7,285 bases of DNA from Candidatus Sulfotelmatobacter sp. Lineage in GTDB: Bacteria; Acidobacteriota; Terriglobia; Terriglobales; SbA1. The notes beneath the pieces were generated by a model that worked only from the letters and a program-made list of their open reading frames with translations, had not been told where the DNA came from and ran no database searches. The DNA lies in assembly GCA_030151135.1 (NCBI GenBank), contig JASLEQ010000147.1, positions 1-7,285 of the forward strand. The letters run 5' to 3'. The position numbers were made by a program, and so were the translations under genes. This document shows, one piece after another, positions 1 to 4,748 of this stretch (position 1 is the first letter of the stretch; each line of letters starts with the position of its first letter).

Positions 1-98
1 TGAAGGTCCTGCCCCATCATCCAGCCCGCCTCGCGCTTCAGCTGGTATCCGTACTTCGGCTCGTGCAGAAGCATGGCGAGCAGCAATAGGTCATTCAT
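1..98 (-). CDS. PadR-family transcriptional regulator, N-terminal fragment (cut by window edge)
   Basis: Only the first 32 codons are visible, read leftward from the ATG at 96-98. The peptide begins MNDLLLLAMLLHEPKYGYQL and continues KREAGWMMGQDL. The run of leucines followed by a short E-P-K-Y-G-Y-Q-L helix is the opening of the PadR winged helix-turn-helix (family pattern L-L-L-x-x-G-Y-x-L). PadR proteins are small dimeric cytoplasmic repressors that often control their own gene and a neighbouring transporter or stress gene. The start is well fixed: an in-frame TAG lies at 117-119, with no ATG, GTG or TTG between it and 98. There is no Shine-Dalgarno sequence before the ATG. A palindrome centred at 103 overlaps the start and suggests autoregulation. 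The wing, the dimerisation helix and any regulated neighbour lie outside the window, so the effector and targets cannot be named. Confidence 0.8.
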   Translation of the reverse strand, partial: MNDLLLLAMLLHEPKYGYQLKREAGWMMGQDL

Positions 99-119
99 GA
101 CAGTGTCAATTATGACCTA
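87..119. promoter_or_regulatory. Interrupted palindrome on the padR start, putative operator
   Basis: Outer arms TAGGTCAT (87-94) and ATGACCTA (112-119) are perfect inverted repeats. Inner arms TGACA (98-102) and TGTCA (104-108) are also perfect and share the same centre, base 103, so 13 of 16 base pairs are symmetric. The element covers the likely -10 (109-114) and the ATG (96-98) of the padR-like gene. A dimeric repressor bound here would block RNA polymerase or initiation. Self-binding by the encoded PadR protein is the natural reading but is inference; the site does not copy the ATGT-N8-ACAT pattern reported for some PadR proteins. Confidence 0.6.
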
Positions 120-138
120 ATAGCAAAAAAGGCGTCAA
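109..138 (-). promoter_or_regulatory. Putative sigma-70 type promoter of the padR-like gene
   Basis: On the minus strand TTGACG (133-138) matches the -35 consensus at 5 of 6 bases and CATAAT (109-114) matches the -10 at 5 of 6, with an 18-base spacer. The expected transcription start, about seven bases downstream, would be near 101-103, only a few bases before the ATG at 98. The transcript would therefore be leaderless or nearly so, in line with the missing ribosome binding site. Confidence 0.5.
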
Positions 139-165
139 CCCCGAAATTGCCGCCGCGCGATCTCA

Positions 166-171
166 TACAAT
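166..171 (+). promoter_or_regulatory. Putative -10 element of ruvA
   Basis: TACAAT at 166-171 matches TATAAT at 5 of 6 bases and ends eight bases before the ruvA ATG. No good -35 is visible at the usual spacing (the bases there read GAAATT). If used, transcription would begin at about 177-179, giving a leaderless or nearly leaderless ruvA mRNA. Confidence 0.35.
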
Positions 172-179
172 GACCGTGC

Positions 180-770
180 ATGATTGCTCACCTCCGCGGA
201 AAGCTGCTGTCGAAGCATCCCAACCAGGCGATTGTTGAGGCCGGTGGCGTCGGCTATGACGTCACCATCTCTGTGCCGACCTTTTCTGACATGCCGGCAA
301 TCGGTTCTGAAGTGGCATTGCACATCCACACACACGTCCGCGAAGACGCGCTGGCGCTGTACGGCTTTTTGAAACCGTCGGAGAAGTTTCTGTTTGAAAA
401 GCTGATCACCGTGAGCGGCATCGGGCCCAAACTGGCGATCACCATCCTCAGCGGAATGGCGGCCGACGACATGGTGGGAGCAATCCGGGGGAATGACATC
501 GCAAAGCTCACCCGCATTCCGGGCATCGGCAAGAAAACTGCAGAGCGCATGGTGCTGGAGTTGCGGGATAAGTTGCCTGCGCCCGGAATCGCCGCCACGC
601 CGGCCATACCGGCGGTAAGCGACGCCGAGGAAGATGTCCTTTCGGCGCTGGTGAATCTCGGGTACCAGCGGCCAGCCGCAGAGAAGGCTTTGGCAATCGC
701 GACCAAGAATGGCAAAGGCCAATCGTTCGACACGCTATTCCGCGAGGCGCTCGGAGCACTTTCGAAATAG
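180..770 (+). CDS. ruvA: Holliday junction branch-migration subunit RuvA
   Basis: RuvA tetramers bind four-way DNA junctions and seat the RuvB motor rings that drive branch migration during recombinational repair; the junction is then cut by RuvC. The 196-residue product is close to the usual length (E. coli 203). The N-terminal OB-fold (about 1-63) opens MIAHLRGKLL and contains GGVGYDV. Residues E55 and D56 in VREDALALYGF match the acidic pin of E. coli RuvA. Two helix-hairpin-helix motifs follow, VSGIGPKLA (78-86) and IPGIGKKTAER (113-123), and the last ~48 residues form the RuvB-contacting domain III after an Ala/Pro linker. The start is fixed by family alignment and by an in-frame TGA at 171-173. 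No Shine-Dalgarno is visible. ruvB and ruvC are not in the window; the gene stands alone here, facing mnmE. Confidence 0.97.
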   Translation: MIAHLRGKLLSKHPNQAIVEAGGVGYDVTISVPTFSDMPAIGSEVALHIHTHVREDALALYGFLKPSEKFLFEKLITVSGIGPKLAITILSGMAADDMVGAIRGNDIAKLTRIPGIGKKTAERMVLELRDKLPAPGIAATPAIPAVSDAEEDVLSALVNLGYQRPAAEKALAIATKNGKGQSFDTLFREALGALSK

Positions 771-2177
771 CTACTTCCCGATGCAGAACGTGCTGAAGAT
801 CAGATTGAGGATGTCGTCCGTCGTGGTCGCGCCCGTGATCGCATCGAGGGGACGCAGCGAGTTGTAAAGATCGAGCAGCAGCATCTCGTGAGGAATTTTT
901 CCAGCCACGGCTTTCTCTGCCTCGACCAAAGCAGCAAGAGAGTCTTCGATCAGGCCCTGATGACGCACGTTGGTGAGGAATCCTGCCTCGACCTGCACCC
1001 CGGCTTCCCCCTTGACGTGCCGGAGGATTTTTTCTCGCAGTTCCGCGATGCCTTCGCCCGTCAGGGCTGAGGTTCGAATCATGTTCTCAGCAACATCGGC
1101 CACCGATCGCGGCCCCGCGCTCCTGAGATCAGATTTGTTTTCGACTAATATCGTTGGCCTACGCTCGGCTTCGCGAAACACTCTCTCGTCTTCCGGCGCG
1201 AGAGGCTGCGAGGCGTCGCGCACGACCAGCACGAGATCCGCATCGGCCAAGGCTTCCATGGATTTGCGAATGCCAATGGACTCGGCTTCGTCCATGGCCT
1301 CACGGATTCCCGCGGTATCGACCAGTTTGACGGGAATGCCGCCAATCGACACCGTCTCGCTCACCAGATCGCGGGTGGTGCCCGGGGTCGCGGTGACGAT
1401 GGCTCGCTCCCGCTCGACCAGGCGATTGAACAAACTCGACTTGCCGACATTGGGGCGTCCCACAATGGCCAGCGTCAGGCCTTCATGCACGATCTTGCCG
1501 TAGGAGTAGCTGGCACTCAATTCCCGCAGCGGCATTCGTACCGCGTCGATCCGTTCGCGGATCTTGGCATCGGGAAGCACCGAGACATCATCTTCCGCAA
1601 AGTCGACGCCGGCCTCGAGGACGGCAATCAGTTCGATCAATTTCTGTTTGATCGGCTGCAACCGTCGCGACAATGCGCCATCGAGCTGCTGCGCCGCCAC
1701 CTTCGCCTGATAGACCGTCTGCGAATCGATGAGATCGCGCACGGCTTCGGCCTGCGTCAGGTCGATGCGCCCGTTCAGGAAAGCACGCATGGTGAACTCG
1801 CCCGGTTCGGCCAAGCGGGCGCCAGTTGCCACGCACATTTCTACAATCTGCCGCAATACCACGGGAGAACCGTGTGCCGAAATTTCGATGATGTCATCCG
1901 TCGTGTAGGAGTGAGGCTTGGCAAAATAGGTGACGACTACCTCATCGATCCGGTTGGCCGTGCCTTCCTTCGATTGTCCGACGGAGAGTAGCTCGGCCGC
2001 TTTTGACTCGGGCTCCAGTAGTTCTCCGAAGACGGCGCGCCCGGGTTCCAGTGCATGCCGCAAACGCAGCATGGGCGCGACGATCTTGCGAGAGTCAGGC
2101 CCGGCAATCCGGACGACGCCAATTCCTCCGCGGCCGGCAGGCGTCGCAACGGCGACGATGGTGTCATCAAGATTCAC
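771..2177 (-). CDS. mnmE: tRNA uridine-5-carboxymethylaminomethyl(34) GTPase MnmE
   Basis: MnmE (TrmE) works with MnmG to modify the wobble uridine (U34) of certain tRNAs to the cmnm5 form, using a folate-derived one-carbon unit and GTP hydrolysis. The 468-residue protein shows the full family layout. The N-terminal tetrahydrofolate-binding domain opens NLDDTIVAVATPAGRGGIG. A helical domain surrounds a G domain with P-loop GRPNVGKSS (240-248), switch GTTRD (266-270), DTAG (287-290), NKSD (347-350) and TSALTGEG (369-376). The C-terminus ends in the diagnostic CIGK containing the functional cysteine (465). About 18 extra residues near 56-74 lengthen the N domain relative to E. coli (454 residues). 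Translation starts at a GTG (2175-2177); an in-frame TAG at 2199-2201 rules out an upstream ATG and no Shine-Dalgarno is seen. Its TAG stop abuts the ruvA stop. Confidence 0.97.
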   Translation of the reverse strand: MNLDDTIVAVATPAGRGGIGVVRIAGPDSRKIVAPMLRLRHALEPGRAVFGELLEPESKAAELLSVGQSKEGTANRIDEVVVTYFAKPHSYTTDDIIEISAHGSPVVLRQIVEMCVATGARLAEPGEFTMRAFLNGRIDLTQAEAVRDLIDSQTVYQAKVAAQQLDGALSRRLQPIKQKLIELIAVLEAGVDFAEDDVSVLPDAKIRERIDAVRMPLRELSASYSYGKIVHEGLTLAIVGRPNVGKSSLFNRLVERERAIVTATPGTTRDLVSETVSIGGIPVKLVDTAGIREAMDEAESIGIRKSMEALADADLVLVVRDASQPLAPEDERVFREAERRPTILVENKSDLRSAGPRSVADVAENMIRTSALTGEGIAELREKILRHVKGEAGVQVEAGFLTNVRHQGLIEDSLAALVEAEKAVAGKIPHEMLLLDLYNSLRPLDAITGATTTDDILNLIFSTFCIGK

Positions 2178-2183
2178 GGGCCG

Positions 2184-2212
2184 ATTGTAACGGGTAAACT
2201 AGATGCAACCAA
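2184..2212 (-). promoter_or_regulatory. Putative promoter of mnmE
   Basis: On the minus strand TACAAT (2184-2189) is a 5-of-6 match to the -10 consensus, with a weak -35, TTGGTT (2207-2212), 17 bases upstream. Only six bases separate the -10 from the GTG start, so transcription would begin at or next to the start codon. This fits the absence of a ribosome binding site. The -35 matches at only 3 of 6 bases. Confidence 0.4.
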
Positions 2213-2229
2213 TCTGTGGGACAGTTTTG

Positions 2230-2235
2230 AGGGAG
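2230..2235 (+). promoter_or_regulatory. Shine-Dalgarno of the carbonic anhydrase gene, fixes a TTG start
   Basis: AGGGAG lies seven bases before the TTG at 2243-2245. No in-frame ATG or GTG is available near the N-terminus, and the family alignment begins here, so the ribosome binding site supports the unusual TTG start. Among the gene starts in this window it is the only purine-rich site at normal spacing. Confidence 0.6.
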
Positions 2236-2242
2236 AAATACA

Positions 2243-2740
2243 TTGTCCGTAGCCGATGATCTATTAGCAGCAAATGAGGTCTTCGCACGCAACTTCGATC
2301 TGGGCGATCTGAACGTTCGCCCGCGCCGTCACGCCGCCGTGCTGGCCTGCATGGATTCCCGCATCCTGTTTGAGCATTGTCTCGGGCTTCGTCCGGGCGA
2401 TGCGCACATGATCCGCAACGCCGGGGGCATCGCCACCGATGACGCCATTCGCTCGCTGCTTGTTTCCCATCACCTGCTCGACACCAAAGAATTCATCATC
2501 ATCAACCACACCGACTGCGGCTTGCTGAAGGTGAAGGAGAAAGAGCTAAGGGCGAAACTCGTAGACAAGATGGGCACCGACGCGAAGGAACCGGCCCATT
2601 TCTACGCCTTCGACGATCTTGAAGAAAATGTGCGCCAGCAGGTGCAAAAAGTGCACAACCATCCGTGGATCCCGAAACATATTCCAGTGCGCGGATTTAT
2701 CTACGACGTCAAGACGGGAAGACTCAACGAAGTGAAATGA
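2243..2740 (+). CDS. Beta-class carbonic anhydrase
   Basis: The enzyme interconverts CO2 and bicarbonate in the cytoplasm, using one zinc per subunit, and supplies bicarbonate for carboxylases and pH balance. The 165-residue protein carries the zinc ligands of the beta class: C36 in ACMDSR (35-40, with the D38/R40 catalytic dyad), H89 and C92 in NHTDCG (88-93). The segment MIRNAGGIATDDAIRSL (56-72) is also typical. The length and the sequence up to the C-terminal GFIYDVKTGRL resemble the short mycobacterial Rv1284-like group rather than the longer E. coli Can type. I see no signal peptide, so a cytoplasmic location is expected. It starts at TTG behind AGGGAG. The gene is divergent from mnmE across 65 bases and faces a broken DUF2442 gene 58 bases beyond its TGA stop; no clear terminator lies between them. 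No other carbon-metabolism gene is nearby to point to a special role. Confidence 0.94.
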   Translation: MSVADDLLAANEVFARNFDLGDLNVRPRRHAAVLACMDSRILFEHCLGLRPGDAHMIRNAGGIATDDAIRSLLVSHHLLDTKEFIIINHTDCGLLKVKEKELRAKLVDKMGTDAKEPAHFYAFDDLEENVRQQVQKVHNHPWIPKHIPVRGFIYDVKTGRLNEVK

Positions 2741-2798
2741 GGTATGCGGGAAACAGCCAAGAGCCGCTGAACAAACAAACTTGCCTCAGCCGCACCAC

Positions 2799-3068
2799 TC
2801 ATTCCGGGAGTGCCCTCGCTCGCGGTGCCGGCGATCCCCGCAGCAAACCTTCTGAACTTAGATCTTCGTCGACATCGGGCCAGTAAACACCATACCCTCG
2901 CCTGCAATTTGCAAATTTTCACGCTGGGCGGGCGTTGCGTTGTGCAAGCGAAGACCACACGAGCGGTACGCTGATCACACGTCCATCGCGCAGCGAAACG
3001 CTCAGCGCGTCGTCGCTGAACGCAACATCGAGTACGCGTTCACCTGCTGTTATCGTTGAAGAGATCAT
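2799..3068 (-). pseudogene. DUF2442-domain gene disrupted by two frameshifts
   Basis: Reading leftward from the ATG at 3066-3068, the frame gives MISSTITAGERVLDVAF and then LRDGRVISVPLVW, the N-terminal half of a DUF2442 protein. Just after the Trp codon (2955-2957) the reading frame slips. The next frame gives LRLHNATPAQRENLQIAGEG, matching the family's W-(Y/F)-P-R-L-x-x-A-T-P-E-Q-R segment. Near 2895 it slips back into the first frame, giving YGVYWPDVDEDLSSEGLLRG and a TGA at 2799-2801. About two bases are missing at the first site and one at the second, so a three-base loss overall would restore a ~90-residue protein, the usual family size. As written, translation ends at the TGA at 2919-2921. 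DUF2442 genes often follow a DUF4160 gene, but no such partner is seen upstream. The cause may be real decay or a sequence error. Confidence 0.8.
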
Positions 3069-3117
3069 TACCAGCCTCGAATCATCGCTCCGGTTTCCTG
3101 CGCCTCTAGCGGACCCC

Positions 3118-3133
3118 AGCGGCGGAAGCCGCT
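3118..3133. repeat. Small perfect hairpin, left part of a REP-like pair
   Basis: AGCGGC (3118-3123) and GCCGCT (3128-3133) are perfect complements around a GGAA loop. It lies 20 bases from a second, longer hairpin. Its compactness, intergenic position and neighbouring partner suggest a dispersed extragenic palindrome rather than a gene part; no second copy occurs in this window. Confidence 0.5.
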
Positions 3134-3153
3134 TCCCTCGGTAGCACTCGAAC

Positions 3154-3173
3154 GGCATCGCTGAAGCGATGCC
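3154..3173. repeat. Nine-base-pair perfect hairpin, right part of a REP-like pair
   Basis: GGCATCGCT (3154-3162) and AGCGATGCC (3165-3173) are perfect inverted repeats with only GA between them. It begins 12 bases past the stop of the thioredoxin-domain gene on that gene's 3' side. It could stabilise or end that transcript, but no T run follows on the minus strand, so it is not a standard intrinsic terminator. Confidence 0.6.
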
Positions 3174-3185
3174 CTTTCAAACCGT

Positions 3186-4115
3186 CTATCGCGCGACTAC
3201 CTTCTCAATCTCTCCACGCAACTCTCCATACGGCACCGCCCCGGGATGGTACCAGGCGACTTTTCCGGTCTTGTCCAATAGCACCAGCGTAGGAGTCGTC
3301 GATGCGCCATACACCAGAAAATTCTGTGTGTTGATCGGCACGGGCATATCGAGCAGTCCGCTGTAGAAACGGTGCCGGACCGCATCAATGTACTGGAGTT
3401 CATCGCTAGGCCGTGCGTGCTCGACCTGTGCTGTATATCCGTAGTACCGCGTCGGGCCGATCACCTTCAGTCCCTTGGCTGCGTACTCTGATCGCAACTG
3501 CGCGATGATGGGCGCTTCGGCCTTGCAGTCCGAACACCAGTGTGCCCAGAAAAAGAGCAGTACGGGCGACCCCCGGAGTTGCGTCGCAGCCGGAAGCGGC
3601 GCACCCAGGTACTGATCCGACTTCAGCGCAGGCGCCAGCTTGCCCTGAAACGAAATCAAGTTAATGTTTTTCTGAATGCGATCGTGGATGGACGTGTTTC
3701 CATACGTGCGGAGCGCCGTCTGAAGCAAAGCAATCGCCTGGGTCTTTTGTCCGCGCGCCGCGAGCACTTGCGATTCGACTTCGAGCGCGGCCCCTAGCGC
3801 GAGGGGCAAGTCGGGCTCCGCGTCGAGCGGACGCGTCTTCAACTGCTCTACCGCTAAAGCCTTGGTCTCTTTTGCGTAGGCAGCAGCCTGATCGAACTGC
3901 CCGGCATCGAACGCCGCTCGAGCAAGCCAGGAATAGGCTTCCAGGTATTCGGGATCTGTGCCGCGTTGGCTGCGGTACGCGGCAAGCTGGGCTTCAGCGC
4001 CGGAGAAATTATTTTGCGCGAGCAGGTATCGCACATTTTCGACGATCCCGGCCCACGCCGTCGCAGAGAGAAGGAAGCAAATCAGAAAAGGACGCAAACG
4101 CATTTTTCTTATCAT
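3186..4115 (-). CDS. Exported TPR-like/thioredoxin-domain protein (TlpA-like)
   Basis: Predicted extracytoplasmic thiol-disulfide or redoxin protein. Counting from the ATG at 4113-4115 (309 residues), residues 1-22 form a signal peptide: basic start MIRKMRLR, hydrophobic PFLICFLLSATAWA, cleavage likely after A-W-A. Residues ~23-145 are alpha-helical with TPR-like pairs (AQNNFSGAEAQLAAY, ARAAFDAGQFDQAAAYA, AARGQKTQAIALLQTAL). The thioredoxin fold follows from ~160, with FFWAHWCSDCKAEAP holding the CxxC pair (C194, C197) and STTPTLVLLD holding the expected cis-proline. WCSDC differs from the WC(V/P)xC seen in many TlpA/ResA proteins, so redox potential and partner are unknown. Start choice is uncertain: an in-frame TTG at 4137-4139 would add eight residues and an ATG at 4101-4103 would remove four; no clear ribosome binding site decides. 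It stands alone, divergent from the cold-shock gene. Confidence 0.85.
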   Translation of the reverse strand: MIRKMRLRPFLICFLLSATAWAGIVENVRYLLAQNNFSGAEAQLAAYRSQRGTDPEYLEAYSWLARAAFDAGQFDQAAAYAKETKALAVEQLKTRPLDAEPDLPLALGAALEVESQVLAARGQKTQAIALLQTALRTYGNTSIHDRIQKNINLISFQGKLAPALKSDQYLGAPLPAATQLRGSPVLLFFWAHWCSDCKAEAPIIAQLRSEYAAKGLKVIGPTRYYGYTAQVEHARPSDELQYIDAVRHRFYSGLLDMPVPINTQNFLVYGASTTPTLVLLDKTGKVAWYHPGAVPYGELRGEIEKVVAR

Positions 4116-4475
4116 GATGGAATTGAGGAAAGCTGGCAAATGAGGCGAGTAAAGACCGCGGATTTCCCATCGTAAATCGCTCCGTACCAGCGCGCGGAAT
4201 TTCCAGCCGGTTTGCTGGTTTTGAATAGCATGTCCCGATGGGAACCTGAAGCGGCGATCGTTTCCAGTCGAAAAAACGCTTTCATTTCAGCAGCTTAGAC
4301 AGGACCTCCAGCGATTTCTGTAGCTATTTTGAGGCATTTTCGCGTATACTGTAGTTGCGTTTGACTTTAGAGTTCCTCGCAGTACAAGCATCTCCGCTTA
4401 ACCCAGCGTTGACCTGCCTGCAGAAGAATCCGAAAGTTTCAGCGCTACATCAAGAACAAAGGAACAAGCACCAAC
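4116..4475. other. Divergent intergenic region without a supported gene
   Basis: This 360-base stretch separates the minus-strand thioredoxin-domain gene from the plus-strand cold-shock gene. The right part (from about 4345) holds promoter-like hexamers and the leader of the cold-shock gene. The left part holds an inverted repeat, TTCCCATCG (4164-4172) with CGATGGGAA (4236-4244), enclosing a smaller hairpin, CCAGC (4203-4207) with GCTGG (4214-4218). The role of these is unknown. No open frame here resembles a protein I recognise, and I could not place a convincing promoter for the minus-strand gene. Confidence 0.6.
4361..4388 (+). promoter_or_regulatory. Putative promoter of the cold-shock gene
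   Basis: TTGACT (4361-4366, 5 of 6 to the -35 consensus) and TACAAG (4383-4388, 4 of 6 to the -10) are 16 bases apart. Transcription would start near 4395, giving an ~80-base leader, in keeping with the long 5' leaders typical of cold-shock mRNAs. A second, better -10 (TATACT, 4345-4350) lies upstream but lacks a good -35; it would give a ~120-base leader. Confidence 0.4.
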
Positions 4476-4676
4476 ATGGAAACAGGAACAGTGAAGTGGT
4501 TTAACGACGCCAAGGGCTATGGTTTCATCAGCCGCCAGAACGGAGAGGATGTATTCGTACATTTCTCCGCGATTCAGGCGAGCGGATTCCGGAGCCTTCA
4601 GGAAGGTCAGCAAGTACAGTTTGACGTAGTGAAGGGTCCCAAGGGCTGGCAGGCAGAGAACGTCAAGGGCGTCTAA
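4476..4676 (+). CDS. cspA: Cold-shock protein (CspA family)
   Basis: A 66-residue single-domain cold-shock protein, the normal family length. It is a small five-stranded OB-fold that binds single-stranded RNA and DNA and melts RNA secondary structure, acting as an RNA chaperone. The sequence opens [18 protein letters not shown], with the RNP1 motif KGYGFI (13-18), followed by RNP2 VFVHFS (26-31) and the usual end QAENV. The ATG is preceded by AAAGGAA (4458-4464), a plausible ribosome binding site although 11 bases away. It is a single-gene unit with its own terminator. Whether it is cold-induced or constitutive cannot be told from the sequence, since many bacteria carry several csp copies; the symbol denotes the family rather than strict orthology. 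Confidence 0.96.
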   Translation: METGTVKWFNDAKGYGFISRQNGEDVFVHFSAIQASGFRSLQEGQQVQFDVVKGPKGWQAENVKGV

Positions 4677-4704
4677 CACCGCTTCGCAAGTACAATCCGC
4701 ATAG

Positions 4705-4726
4705 GGGCGGCCAGTGATGGCCGCCC
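4705..4726 (+). terminator. Hairpin terminator after the cold-shock gene
   Basis: GGGCGGCCA (4705-4713) and TGGCCGCCC (4718-4726) form a perfect nine-pair GC-rich stem with a GTGA loop, 28 bases after the csp stop. The following bases, TTAGTGTTT, are only moderately T-rich. The minus-strand kinase gene ends just beyond (stop at 4749), so the same stem may end both convergent transcripts. Confidence 0.7.
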
Positions 4727-4748
4727 TTAGTGTTTCTGAAGCAATCTT

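Noticed and set aside
135..722. Long minus-strand open frame (195 codons) opposite ruvA
   Set aside because: Its composition is rich in Arg, His and Gln with no family resemblance, while the plus-strand ruvA product is certain.
970..1503. Plus-strand open frame (177 codons) opposite mnmE
   Set aside because: Ser/Arg-rich translation without a domain; a shadow of the well-supported mnmE coding strand.
2741..2798. Possible terminator after the carbonic anhydrase gene
   Set aside because: Only a four-base complement (GCGG/CCGC) with a long loop and no T run could be found.
2665..2886. Plus-strand open frame (73 codons) overlapping the end of the carbonic anhydrase gene
   Set aside because: It starts inside the anhydrase gene in another frame, has no recognisable domain, and overlaps the DUF2442 remnant on the other strand.
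2906..2917. Perfect 12-base palindrome AATTTGCAAATT inside the DUF2442 remnant
   Set aside because: About one or two perfect 12-base palindromes are expected by chance in a window of this size, and it lies within former coding sequence.
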